DNA of 64,000 nucleotides from Lacticaseibacillus absianus (GTDB lineage Bacteria; Bacillota; Bacilli; Lactobacillales; Lactobacillaceae), in assembly GCF_013407595.1 (NCBI RefSeq), contig NZ_JABEKX010000006.1, positions 23,784-87,783 on the forward strand. The letters run 5' to 3'. Both the position numbers and the translations under genes were made by a program. How positions within the stretch are numbered: position 1 is the first letter of the stretch; each line of letters starts with the position of its first letter. Of this stretch, positions 17,598 through 25,666 are shown one piece after another. The notes under the pieces were generated by a model. That model saw nothing but the letters and a program-made list of their open reading frames with translations, was not told the origin of the DNA and did not search any database.

Positions 17598-17969
17598 TCA
17601 ACGTGCGAGCAGGAGGAGGAGAAGCGCCACGATCGCAGGGCCCCCCTGGGTCAACACGATCTGCTTGTTGGCAGTGATCGCACCAAAAATTGCCGCGATC
17701 ACGACGAACCCAACAAACAACAGCTGAACGTTATGGGCTGGAACGCCATTCAGGCCATATCGCGCGTAAAGCAAGCCGACCCCGACGAATCCATTATAGA
17801 GCCCTTGGTTGGCCATCGCCGCCCTGGCCTCGCTAGTCGCAAGGTATTCTGCCGACACCGCAAACGCTTTGCGCGCCATGGCCGTCTGAGTACCAAACAT
17901 CTCAAGCAGCATGATGAACAAAGCCTCGACCGCGACAATCATGACAAACACGTCTTTCAATACGAGCAT
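17598..17969 (-). CDS. DUF1304 family membrane protein
   Basis: A 123 aa protein with four hydrophobic segments and the family's MFG...AMARKAF and NQGLYNGF segments (about residues 23-60). The family is widespread in Gram-positive bacteria with no proven function. AGGAGG precedes the ATG at a normal distance. Stand-alone gene between terminators. The region 17970-18173 behind it holds no gene that I can support. Confidence 0.85.
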   Translation of the reverse strand: MLVLKDVFVMIVAVEALFIMLLEMFGTQTAMARKAFAVSAEYLATSEARAAMANQGLYNGFVGVGLLYARYGLNGVPAHNVQLLFVGFVVIAAIFGAITANKQIVLTQGGPAIVALLLLLLAR

Positions 17970-18173
17970 CTCGATTCCTCCTGCTGAGCATTAGTAAGTC
18001 TCTGCAGTGTACCAGATCTGCGCCCGCACCGAAACAAAAAGGTCTCCAGTCGGCGACCTTCACGCGCCCACGGGTGGTCCCGACCAGCGCGGCATCCTCA
18101 AGGCTGAATCTTTATTCAGGAAATATATCAGATCAAGCGTTTCGACCAAAACAGGGTCCGATTGACTTCTGAC

Positions 18174-18208
18174 AAAAAAACACCGCGCAGCCTCTCAGCT
18201 CGCGGTGT
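18174..18208 (-). terminator. Terminator of the tRNA-Ala pair
   Basis: Stem CACCGCG/CGCGGTG followed on the minus strand by seven T. Confidence 0.85.
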
Positions 18209-18232
18209 ATCAACGTTTGTGACGCTGTTGTC

Positions 18233-18305
<73 letters not shown>

Positions 18306-18318
18306 AAATATAAGCTAA

Positions 18319-18391
18319 TGGATCCGAAGAGATTCGAACTCTCGACCTCTGCCATGCGAAGGCAGCGCTCTCCCAACTGAGCTACGGACCC
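18319..18391 (-). tRNA. tRNA-Ala (CGC)
   Basis: A 73 nt cloverleaf, acceptor GGGTCCG, anticodon loop TTCGCAT giving CGC, T-arm GAGAGTTCGAATCTC, discriminator A. First gene of the two-tRNA transcript. A CGC-specific alanine tRNA is uncommon in lactobacilli and fits the high GC. Confidence 0.92.
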
Positions 18392-18405
18392 GAAACACAA
18401 GTAAT

Positions 18406-18433
18406 ATTGTAGCATATCTGGCCGCGCTGTAAA
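18406..18433 (-). promoter_or_regulatory. Promoter of the tRNA-Ala operon
   Basis: Minus strand TTTACA, 16 bp, TACAAT, ending 15 bp before the tRNA-Ala(CGC) 5' end. Confidence 0.75.
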
Positions 18434-18543
18434 GCCTTTTTTTGCCAGGGCGTCGCCGGTGCTGACCCAGCAGCAAAGACGCCGCGTCTGCCCCGCCTAG
18501 CACAGGCCTACGATTGGCGATCCCGTGCCACCCGCACGGCATC

Positions 18544-18679
18544 AAAAAAGCCGCTATGGGCAGTAGCGGCCTGAGGAGTAAGGGTTGGCCGAACGTCACC
18601 GTCCGGCGATTTTTACTTTGGAGGAGTAAAAATGAAAAAGTTGATATGGGGATCAAGAGAGTGGGCAACTCTTCTTGAC
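18544..18679 (-). ncRNA. csRNA-like regulatory RNA, copy C
   Basis: Shortest and clearest copy, about 136 nt. It has a 5' hairpin (TCAAGA..GAGT stem, C-rich loop TTGCCCA, about 18652-18678) and a conserved block complementary to 18609-18643. That block is identical over 35 nt to the one in copy A. A GTGA-loop hairpin CCGGACG/CGTTCGG follows, then a second anti-SD motif ACTCCTC (near 18574-18580) and a terminator GCCGCTA/TAGCGGC with TTTTTT. It is followed downstream by the tRNA-Ala operon. The 5' hairpin sequence differs wholly from copies A and B while its form is kept. Confidence 0.68.
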
Positions 18680-18685
18680 TCTCTT

Positions 18686-18717
18686 ATCATATCCATAAGA
18701 TGTGAAGAAATTGTGAA
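18686..18717 (-). promoter_or_regulatory. Promoter of RNA copy C with perfect direct repeat
   Basis: Minus strand TTCACA-N5-TTCACA (18712-18717 and 18701-18706), 9 nt, then the -10 box TATGAT (18686-18691). The repeat is perfect and resembles PhoP- and CiaR-type boxes of OmpR-family regulators in form; its regulator is not in the window. Confidence 0.65.
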
Positions 18718-18744
18718 CTTTTCGATAAAAATTTATGAACTACA

Positions 18745-19908
18745 TTAGCTTGGGTTTACCTTCCGTGCTTGCCAGCTGAAGATCGCGATGGCCATGAACA
18801 GAACCACCGCCAACCCCGCGAAGAGGATGTGGTAACTCAGCGCTTCGATCAACAAGGCGCCGATCAGCGGGCCGACCGCACGCCCAGCCGACGCAAACAT
18901 CTGGACGTAGCCTTGGAAGCGGCCCTTCTCGGCGTATGCAGTGTGCAGATCCACGTAGGTCGAAACACTCGGCAACGCGAGGATCTCACCCAGCGTCAGC
19001 ACCCCCATCGCCAGCATGAACCACCAGTACTGCTTGGCGAGGATCAGGAGCAAGAAGGCGGCCCCGAACAGTGTGAAGCCCACCCCGAGGCGCAGGCGTA
19101 GGTGTGCGGTCAACCAATCATCGAAATAGGTCAACACCGGCTGGCCGAGCACGATCAGCACCGCGTTGAAGGTCCACAGGAAGCTGTAGTCGCGCACACT
19201 CATGCCCAAGCCTAACATGAACGTCGAGATGTTCGACTGCCACTGCTCGTAAGCGATCCACGTGACGAACAAGGTGATGAGGAGCAAGGCGATCGATCGC
19301 TGGTACGGGTTAGCCTGGCGCGCCCCGGCCGCCTGCACCGTCGTTGGGCGCGGCTCGCGTGTTACATTGAAATGCAGCAAGGCCACGATGAAGAAGATGG
19401 TAAACAGGGTGAACGCAAGCGCAAAGATGTACTGGATCCCCAGCGGCAGGACGTAACCCACGATCAGCGTACCGATCACCAGTCCGAGGTTGGACATGAA
19501 GTACAAGACGTTGAACACATAGCTGGTCCGCCGCGACGTCGCCAGTGTCGCGTAGGAGTTGACCGCCGTGCCCACGATGCCGTTGCCGAAACCCAAGGCG
19601 ACCAAGAACAGCGGATAGGCCGGCCAGCCATGCCAGACGATCAAGCACCCGCTGGCGGTGACGGCCAGTGCAATGCCAGCCAGGATCGTGCCGTAAGGCT
19701 GCCACTTGTCGAAGAGCCGACCGCCGACGTAATTGCCCAGCATCATGGCAACGGAGTTGAAGAACAGCACGATCCCTGAGACCGTCAACGACTCCCCGAG
19801 GTATTCGTGCATGTAGATGGTCGTCAGCGGCCAGATGAAGCTGATCCCTGTATTGGTGATCAGTGACCCTAAGAACAGCCATTTCAACGTCAGCGTTTTG
19901 CGCGCCAT
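18745..19908 (-). CDS. MFS transporter, 12 helices
   Basis: A 387 aa major facilitator protein with twelve hydrophobic segments and the loop 2-3 motif GGRLFDKWQ (about residues 61-69), a version of GxxxDRxGR. This form is typical of drug:H+ antiporters of the DHA1 type. GGAGGGGA precedes the ATG. Substrate unknown. It is convergent toward RNA copy C, whose promoter lies within 30 bp of the gene's stop codon. Single-gene unit. Confidence 0.85.
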   Translation of the reverse strand: MARKTLTLKWLFLGSLITNTGISFIWPLTTIYMHEYLGESLTVSGIVLFFNSVAMMLGNYVGGRLFDKWQPYGTILAGIALAVTASGCLIVWHGWPAYPLFLVALGFGNGIVGTAVNSYATLATSRRTSYVFNVLYFMSNLGLVIGTLIVGYVLPLGIQYIFALAFTLFTIFFIVALLHFNVTREPRPTTVQAAGARQANPYQRSIALLLITLFVTWIAYEQWQSNISTFMLGLGMSVRDYSFLWTFNAVLIVLGQPVLTYFDDWLTAHLRLRLGVGFTLFGAAFLLLILAKQYWWFMLAMGVLTLGEILALPSVSTYVDLHTAYAEKGRFQGYVQMFASAGRAVGPLIGALLIEALSYHILFAGLAVVLFMAIAIFSWQARKVNPS

Positions 19909-20107
19909 GATGTCCCCTCCATTTTCTGAAAACTCACGTCTTCCATTCTACCGGTCCCCGGTTTTTTTGCATCATTAATGGGCAAATTCTCATTCTCCGT
20001 CAGCAGTGCTTAATATTTTGCCGCGATTGCCGGCCTGACGGTTTCGGAACCCTTTTCGTTGCGGTAAACTGAAAGTATTCATTGTACGCTACTAGGAGGT
20101 AGACGCC

Positions 20108-20950
20108 ATGACCATCCAGACTAGTCTGAACTACCAAAAACAATTCTTCGACGCCTTCGCACAAGCGTGGCAGGACCGCTCAACGTTCCGCCTGTACAAG
20201 GGGATCGATGCGACCGCGACGAACCTGCGCCTCGCGCTGTCCGAGACGCCAGGCTACATCCTCGCCTATGACAAGGACGCCCAGCGCGAGCTGCACGATC
20301 ACTTGCAAAAAGACCTGATCGCGTTCTTACGCGAACACATCCCCTTTTTCAAGGTCAGCGACGCCGGTGACGTCTTCTTCGGGGACTGGTACCACCGCCG
20401 CCAATTCGGGCACATCGACGTTTTTGCTCGGGTGATCACCCAGAACACGGACGCGCAGGCCGCGATCTTGCCACAATTGCAGGCGTTTGCGCAGGATCCA
20501 GATAACTTCTTGGCCAACCAGATCGAGGCGATGCGCAAGCAGACCTACGCCGCGGTCGACGACCTGCACAATCAGATCGAAGCGGCCAGCGTGGACGCAA
20601 CAGATGAACCCGCGCGCGCTAACAGCGGCAGTGCCGGCGGGTTCCGCGGGATGTTGAAGAGCTTCATCGACCCAGATGACGAGCAGACGGCCAAGCCGGT
20701 CCGCCGCAGTGCGCCGCAGCCGACTGCCACCAAGCTCAAGGCGCGCTTCGATGCCGCCAAAGAAACCGCCGATGCCGAGTTCGACGCCAACAAGCGCCAG
20801 CTCGAAGTCGCTGCAGCGATCACGCGCTACGAGTACCAAGCCGTGACCGCCACGTACAGCTCCGTCGAGCAGTTTCAAAACGTGCTGGCAAACCTGCAGG
20901 CCGACTTCATGAAGGCCCAAGAAGCAAAGGAGGCCAAAGCTAATGCTTAA
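20108..20950 (+). CDS. Unrecognised cytosolic protein, first of a pair
   Basis: A 280 aa hydrophilic protein that I do not recognise. Residues 1-165 look like a globular alpha-helical domain with many aromatic and charged residues (FFGDWYHRRQFGH near 97). Residues 170-205 are a disordered Ser/Pro/Asp linker, and 208-278 form a long helix, probably a coiled coil, rich in Ala, Lys and Glu. AGGAGG precedes the ATG. No signal peptide or membrane helix. The 3' end overlaps the next gene by 8 bp, so the two products probably work together. Confidence 0.8.
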   Translation: MTIQTSLNYQKQFFDAFAQAWQDRSTFRLYKGIDATATNLRLALSETPGYILAYDKDAQRELHDHLQKDLIAFLREHIPFFKVSDAGDVFFGDWYHRRQFGHIDVFARVITQNTDAQAAILPQLQAFAQDPDNFLANQIEAMRKQTYAAVDDLHNQIEAASVDATDEPARANSGSAGGFRGMLKSFIDPDDEQTAKPVRRSAPQPTATKLKARFDAAKETADAEFDANKRQLEVAAAITRYEYQAVTATYSSVEQFQNVLANLQADFMKAQEAKEAKANA

Positions 20951-21998
20951 TTACAACGACGCAAAGATCCAAGCCCTGGCCACCGGTGAACTGACCGCCC
21001 AAGAGGCGCGCACGCAGATCAGTGCCGCCTATGCGAGCGCCCTGGCGACGCTGCGCAACGATCCGCTGTGGGAAGCCAACCTCCCGGCGATGATGACCGT
21101 CACCCGGAGCTTCACCGCCTTGCTGGGCGACAAACTGCTCCAGGCCCTCAAGGCCGATCAGCACATCGACCCGGCGTTTGCCGAGCGCCTGTGGGTCGAC
21201 CTCACTGTGGCGGACGTGGATCACAGCACCCTCACCTTCCACCTGGCCAGCGCCGATCATAACCAAGATCTGCTGGCGATCGAGGCACCGCTTGGTCCAG
21301 ACGCCAAGCTGGTGGCCAAGAACCTGCCCACACTGCTACAGGTGACCGCTGCGGAACCGGTACTAGATTACACCGATGCGGAAGTCCAAGCCCTGAGCGC
21401 AATGATCAAAGTGCTGTACACCGCCGACCTCGGCTTCAAGCGGATCGACGAAACGGTCCTTCAGCCAGTCGACGGGTTGACCTTCAAGACCCGTTACGAC
21501 AACACCCAGGTGCGCACCGTCGCCGAGACCGCACGTGAGGCCGGTGACCTCGCACTCACCCTGCCGTTGACCGCGGGCGTCGTACTCAGCTACCGCGTGC
21601 GCGATAACAACGGTGACGACTGGACCGAGCTGGGCACAGCCGATACTGCTGATCGCACCTTCACGTGGACCTCGGCCACGATCCCCCCTGAACTAGTCGG
21701 GCACACCTTGAAGCTCGAAGCGCAGGTCCGTACCGGCGAGAACTCCCCGGCCCTGGACGAACTGTTCGTCATCGCCTCCAGCAACGCGATCTTGATGCGC
21801 CAAAGCGAAACGCTAGGCCATTACTCGCTTGACCTGCAGAACCAAAAGACCCTGGCTATCGCGATCGATCCAAGCGCCGACACGATCACCCTGCACTACC
21901 CAGAGCCGACGACCCAAGTCCTCGAGCTCAACCACACCTATCCGTTCCTCGGTGACTGGCTCAAGGCGATCTTGCCGATGCGCCGCGCGTTCAACTGA
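20943..21998 (+). CDS. Unrecognised protein, second of the pair
   Basis: A 351 aa soluble protein, not recognised. Residues 1-150 are mostly helical; from about 160 to the end the sequence alternates in short beta strands with Asp/Gly/Thr turns (about 205-275 look like an immunoglobulin-like beta sandwich). AAGGAGG within the upstream gene precedes the ATG, and the overlap of 8 bp implies coupling. No catalytic motif, signal peptide or membrane segment is seen. The pair may be confined to lactobacilli. Confidence 0.8.
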   Translation: MLNYNDAKIQALATGELTAQEARTQISAAYASALATLRNDPLWEANLPAMMTVTRSFTALLGDKLLQALKADQHIDPAFAERLWVDLTVADVDHSTLTFHLASADHNQDLLAIEAPLGPDAKLVAKNLPTLLQVTAAEPVLDYTDAEVQALSAMIKVLYTADLGFKRIDETVLQPVDGLTFKTRYDNTQVRTVAETAREAGDLALTLPLTAGVVLSYRVRDNNGDDWTELGTADTADRTFTWTSATIPPELVGHTLKLEAQVRTGENSPALDELFVIASSNAILMRQSETLGHYSLDLQNQKTLAIAIDPSADTITLHYPEPTTQVLELNHTYPFLGDWLKAILPMRRAFN

Positions 21999-22007
21999 TC
22001 GAGACCC

Positions 22008-22040
22008 TGAAGATGGCGGCCACTGGCCCCATCTTTTTTT
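22008..22040 (+). terminator. Terminator of the two-gene operon
   Basis: GATGG and inner GGCCA pair with TGGCC and CCATC, followed by TTTTTTT. Confidence 0.8.
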
Positions 22041-22110
22041 CTCCCGACTGAGACCCGAACGTTCGCCCGGTTGCTCATGTTGAACACCCCACTTTTTTAG
22101 GGACAGATGA

Positions 22111-22138
22111 TTGTATTTTCATCGAAATGCGGTATGAT
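22111..22138 (+). promoter_or_regulatory. Promoter of the kinase gene
   Basis: TTGTAT, 16 bp, TATGAT, about 35 bp before the start codon. Confidence 0.65.
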
Positions 22139-22172
22139 TTGCGTAACTCATCCTAGAGGAGGACAAGACACC

Positions 22173-22997
22173 ATGGCCAATGAATTTCCCCAAGTTTTGA
22201 CCATCGCCGGCGTTGATAGCGACGGTAGTGCAGGCGCGCAAGCCGACCTGCACAGTTTCTTCATGCGCGGCACTTACGGCACACTGATCCTAACGGCTGC
22301 CGTGGCCGGTAACTCGTACGGCATTCACGATGCGGCGCTACTCCCGTTGACGTTCATTGACCATCAATTCGACGCCCTAGCCGACGACTTACAGATCCGC
22401 GCCTGCAAGACCGGGATGCTCGCCAATGCCGAGATGATCGACAACGTGGCGGCCAACCTGCAGCGCGTCGACTTCGGCCCACTTGTGCTGGACCCGGTGA
22501 TCTCCACCAAGCATGGTAACCTGCTGATGGAGGCCGATGCCTTCGAGACGCTCAAAAAAACGCTGATCCCATTGGCGACAGTCATCACCCCCAACTTCTA
22601 CGAGGCAGAGCACCTGACTGGCATGACGCTGGATTCCGACGCCAAGATCATCGAAGCGGCACATGCGATCCAGGCGATGGGCGCCAAGAACGTGGTGCTC
22701 AAAGGCCGCCACGACAGCGATACCCAGACTGAAGTTCGCGATTACGTACTGCTGGCCAGCGGCAAAGCCTTCTGGCTCACCGGCCCGTATTACCCGACCG
22801 AGCGTAAGAACGGGACCGGCGATTCCCTGAGCGCAGTGATCACCGCCGAGCTGGGTAAGGGCACCGAGATCGAAGACGCGATCCGCATTGCCAAGCGCTT
22901 CGTCGATACAGCGATCGCTAACGAGATCGCCGTCGGCCACAAGTTCGGCCCGATCAATCACTGGGCGAACGCATTGGTCCAACCGCACGACTTATAA
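22173..22997 (+). CDS. Pyridoxine/hydroxymethylpyrimidine kinase family
   Basis: A 274 aa ribokinase-fold enzyme that phosphorylates vitamin B6 or the thiamine pyrimidine precursor. The N-terminal IAGVDSDGSAGAQADL segment is the ThiD/PdxK substrate and glycine-rich region, and NGTGDSLSA (about residues 211-219) is the PfkB-type anion hole with the catalytic Asp. The ATG at 22173 with GAGGAGGA upstream is chosen over the longer frame from 22107. A lone kinase with no thi genes nearby favours pyridoxal/pyridoxine salvage, but the specificity is open. Confidence 0.85.
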   Translation: MANEFPQVLTIAGVDSDGSAGAQADLHSFFMRGTYGTLILTAAVAGNSYGIHDAALLPLTFIDHQFDALADDLQIRACKTGMLANAEMIDNVAANLQRVDFGPLVLDPVISTKHGNLLMEADAFETLKKTLIPLATVITPNFYEAEHLTGMTLDSDAKIIEAAHAIQAMGAKNVVLKGRHDSDTQTEVRDYVLLASGKAFWLTGPYYPTERKNGTGDSLSAVITAELGKGTEIEDAIRIAKRFVDTAIANEIAVGHKFGPINHWANALVQPHDL

Positions 22998-23009
22998 CCA
23001 CAACAAAGA

Positions 23010-23054
23010 CCCCGCTTCACGGCGCACCGAGCGTCAGGAAGCCGGGCCTTTTTT
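23010..23054 (+). terminator. Terminator after the kinase gene
   Basis: An imperfect stem CCCGCTTC/GAAGCCGGG with a long loop, followed by TTTTTTT. Confidence 0.7.
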
Positions 23055-23067
23055 TGATGGTCTCGCG

Positions 23068-23598
23068 TCACGCCTGGGTGCGGTCACGCCAGGCGCCAAG
23101 CGCCTCCGAAACACCCATCACGATCAGGAGCGCCCCAACGACTTGGAGCATCACTAACACCGTGCGGAACGGATTGAAGAGTAGGAACAGGCCCGCGGCG
23201 GCGACTAGCCCACCGTAGAGGATCGCTGGAAGTGGCGAGACGTTGATGTATTGGCGATCACCGCGAGCGGTTCGGATCCGGTTGATCCCGTAGACCAGTA
23301 GTAAGAACCCGAACAAGACAGGTAGCAGGCTCATCGCCCCACGCAACAGTGCGCCCACGAGGGCCGCTGCGATAACCAACCCCACCCCACGCCAGAGCGC
23401 CAAATTAGGTTGGGTGCCGCGGTCTTGCCAGGCCTGCAAGAGCGCCGGCACCGCCATGGCGAGCAGTGCGACCATCAGGACGTACTTGACGACCGAATAC
23501 ACGCTGTACGGCGCGATCAGGAACCACACGCCGGCTGCGCCAAGCGCAAGGGCCCGCAACCACGCGATCTGATGAAGTTTCGTTAAGAATCGTTGCAT
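23068..23598 (-). CDS. DUF308 (HdeD-like) membrane protein
   Basis: A 176 aa protein with six hydrophobic segments in three hairpin pairs, the repeat form of DUF308/HdeD. Conserved family bits include the LFGFLLLVYGINRIR stretch (about residues 95-109). HdeD of enterobacteria is linked to acid resistance; no role is proven for the Gram-positive members. Single gene, convergent with the kinase gene and separated from it by a terminator. Confidence 0.82.
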   Translation of the reverse strand: MQRFLTKLHQIAWLRALALGAAGVWFLIAPYSVYSVVKYVLMVALLAMAVPALLQAWQDRGTQPNLALWRGVGLVIAAALVGALLRGAMSLLPVLFGFLLLVYGINRIRTARGDRQYINVSPLPAILYGGLVAAAGLFLLFNPFRTVLVMLQVVGALLIVMGVSEALGAWRDRTQA

Positions 23599-23665
23599 CG
23601 AACATTCCGCCTTTCTATGGCTTCAAGATACCATAGATGTGCCCGCGTGGCATCCGTCGCAGGGC

Positions 23666-23842
23666 CTACCACTGCTGGTGGTCCCACGCCCGGCCGTCAA
23701 GCTCCCCTTCCGCCTGCTCGATACGCCGCGCCTGCTGGCGGATATGGTCCTGTAGGCTGGCCCACATGGCCCGCTCAGCGTAGTCTGTTGCGGCTTGTTC
23801 AAGGGCCGCCGCCTGTTCGAGCAACCACTCAGTCGTTGCCAT
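23666..23842 (-). CDS. Small hydrophilic protein, 58 aa
   Basis: A gene of 58 codons whose start lies 14 bp inside the 3' end of the oxidoreductase gene, so it is the last gene of the mutY operon and is probably translationally coupled. GGGGGT lies about 7 nt upstream of the ATG. The product is a Gln/Ala/Glu-rich helix (many EQAAA-type turns) with Trp residues near both ends. Not recognised. Codon use (GC-rich third positions) matches its neighbours, which supports real coding. Confidence 0.65.
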   Translation of the reverse strand: MATTEWLLEQAAALEQAATDYAERAMWASLQDHIRQQARRIEQAEGELDGRAWDHQQW

Positions 23843-24479
23843 CACGGTGACCCCCTTTCATCTCATGTAGCTCATCTTGAAGCGACTGCCACTGTTCCTG
23901 GCGTACCGCGAGAGTCTCGGCCAGAAGCGCCGCTTCCGGATAGGCCGCCAAGCGCGCCTGCCACCACTCGGCCTGAGCGGCGAAACGCTGCGGGTCCGCC
24001 AGCTGCAGGTACTGCTGATACCGGACGAGCAGTCGCTGGCGCCAGCCCTCCGTCTGATAGGCAAACTGAGGGACTGTCAGCGTCGGGAGCAGGTGCAGCC
24101 TGACCTTGCGGGCCAACGCCGCGTATGGGCTGAGCAGCGTGCTCAGGCTGATCCCTTCTCGACCGCCAGCCTGGTAAGCGGCCTCCGGTTGACCGAAGCT
24201 GACCACCAGCCCCAGACTTTTGCCCGCCAGTGCTGGGGTCAGCTCGTCCGTCCACACCGTGTCCAGCCACTGCTTCAGGCTGGCCGGTGCTTGGTACCAG
24301 TACAGGGGGAACTGCAACACAATGCGATCAGCAGCCCGCAACAGTGCCGCTTCTTCGGTCACCACCGACGTCACGGGGTGCCAGGTCACGTTAGGCAACC
24401 CCGCGGCACTGGCCTGGAGGAACGCTTGTGTCTGCGATGTTTCCAGCGTTGGGTGACTCACGACCACCAGCGTCTTCAT
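23829..24479 (-). CDS. NAD(P)H-dependent oxidoreductase, flavodoxin fold
   Basis: A 216 aa protein with the start MKTLVVVSHPTLETSQTQAF, the FMN-binding loop of the quinone reductase/KefF-MdaB family, and the QFPLYWYQAPASLKQWLD segment (about residues 55-72) also typical of it. Reduces quinones or similar acceptors with NAD(P)H. Its ATG follows the mutY stop codon directly, so the two are one transcript. A link of this enzyme to oxidative damage repair by MutY is possible but only inferred from the operon. Confidence 0.87.
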   Translation of the reverse strand: MKTLVVVSHPTLETSQTQAFLQASAAGLPNVTWHPVTSVVTEEAALLRAADRIVLQFPLYWYQAPASLKQWLDTVWTDELTPALAGKSLGLVVSFGQPEAAYQAGGREGISLSTLLSPYAALARKVRLHLLPTLTVPQFAYQTEGWRQRLLVRYQQYLQLADPQRFAAQAEWWQARLAAYPEAALLAETLAVRQEQWQSLQDELHEMKGGHRDGND

Positions 24480-25571
24480 CTACGCTTCCCCCAATCCCAT
24501 CGCCGCCAGCAACTTTTTTTGGACCGTCGGTAGCGCCAGCGTGTCCACCTCAGTCGCCGGGACCCAGCGACCAGGTAGGTAATCGAGCGCAAACGCCTCA
24601 GTCTCCGCAGTCACGATCGTCATCTGCCACTGTTGGTGGGTGAACGTGTGGCGGACAGGCTTGAACCCACCGTCCGCCAGGTGCAACGCCACCCCGCTGC
24701 TGGCCTCGAACTGCGCGGCCGCCGCCTGTAACTGGTGGTCAAGCATCGGGATGTCCGGCGGGCACTCGAATAGCGGAAACATCCACAGGGTCGCCAGCAT
24801 CCCGGTGCTCGGTCGCTGCACAAAGAGATACCCCGCCGGACTGTGCACCGCCAGCGCAAGGTACGGGACCGGACGCGGACGCGGCTTCTTGGTCTTGACG
24901 GGGAAGTCCAGCACCCGCCCAGTGCGCAGGCTCTCATCGAAGGCCGCGACCGGCGAATGCGCGGGGTCGGGGTCCTTCGCGCGCATATAACTAGCGCCTA
25001 GGTCCATGATTGCCTGGTTAAAATCCCCAGGGCGCGCCGGGTCGATCACCTGCCGGATCACCCGATCAAACACTGCGCGGGTCTTAGGCTGGGCGATGTC
25101 GTCCGGAATGCAGAACAGTCGGGCGAAGACGCGAAAAGCGTTCCCGTCGATCGCTGGCTCCACCTGGCCGAAGGCGATACTTGCGATCGCCCCCGCGGTG
25201 TACGGGCCGATCCCGCTGAGCTCACGCAGTGCGGCCGCGGTCTGCGGCCACTGACCGCCGTGATCCGCGACAAGCTGCTTGGCCGCGCGCTGCAGATTCC
25301 GGGCACGCGAATAGTAGCCGAGCCCCTCCCACGCTTTGAGCACCGCCGACTCCGGGGCCGCCGCCAGCGCTGCCACCGTCGGAAACAACGTGAGGAAGCG
25401 CTCGTAGTACGGGATCACGGTCGCCACCTGCGTCTGCTGCAGCATCGTCTCGCTGATCAAGATGTGGTACGGGTCCTGGTCGCGCCGCCACGGCAAATCG
25501 CGCTTCTCCGCATCGTACCAGTCCAGTAGGGCTTTACGAAACGCACGGATCTTATCTTGTGACCAATTCAA
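24480..25571 (-). CDS. mutY: A/G-specific adenine glycosylase, clusterless type
   Basis: Removes adenine mispaired with 8-oxoguanine. The HhH-GPD domain has the catalytic Glu41 (ETMLQQTQ), the hairpin-helix LSGIGPYTAG and the catalytic Asp142 (IDGN). A C-terminal NUDIX-like domain (about 235-355) recognises 8-oxoG. The four cysteines that hold the [4Fe-4S] cluster after MDLG are all absent (residues 190-215 contain none). The start is a TTG at 25571 with GGAGGG 7 nt upstream and TATAAT just before it. First gene of a three-gene operon. Confidence 0.93.
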   Translation of the reverse strand: MNWSQDKIRAFRKALLDWYDAEKRDLPWRRDQDPYHILISETMLQQTQVATVIPYYERFLTLFPTVAALAAAPESAVLKAWEGLGYYSRARNLQRAAKQLVADHGGQWPQTAAALRELSGIGPYTAGAIASIAFGQVEPAIDGNAFRVFARLFCIPDDIAQPKTRAVFDRVIRQVIDPARPGDFNQAIMDLGASYMRAKDPDPAHSPVAAFDESLRTGRVLDFPVKTKKPRPRPVPYLALAVHSPAGYLFVQRPSTGMLATLWMFPLFECPPDIPMLDHQLQAAAAQFEASSGVALHLADGGFKPVRHTFTHQQWQMTIVTAETEAFALDYLPGRWVPATEVDTLALPTVQKKLLAAMGLGEA

Positions 25572-25666
25572 TCGTCATCCCTCCAATTCTTCCATTATAC
25601 CGATTCGCCCGCGCCGACACCACCGCCGACGTGGGCCAGCAAGCCGCCGCGCTTCGCGTGGGATGC

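Noticed and set aside
18315..18668. 117 aa minus-strand frame over tRNA-Ala and RNA copy C
   Set aside because: It runs through a tRNA gene, its promoter and a terminator.
18544..18717. Type I toxin-antitoxin interpretation of the repeated unit
   Set aside because: The plus-strand peptides are not consistently hydrophobic and no plus-strand promoter or terminator fits; the minus-strand unit explains all the conserved elements.
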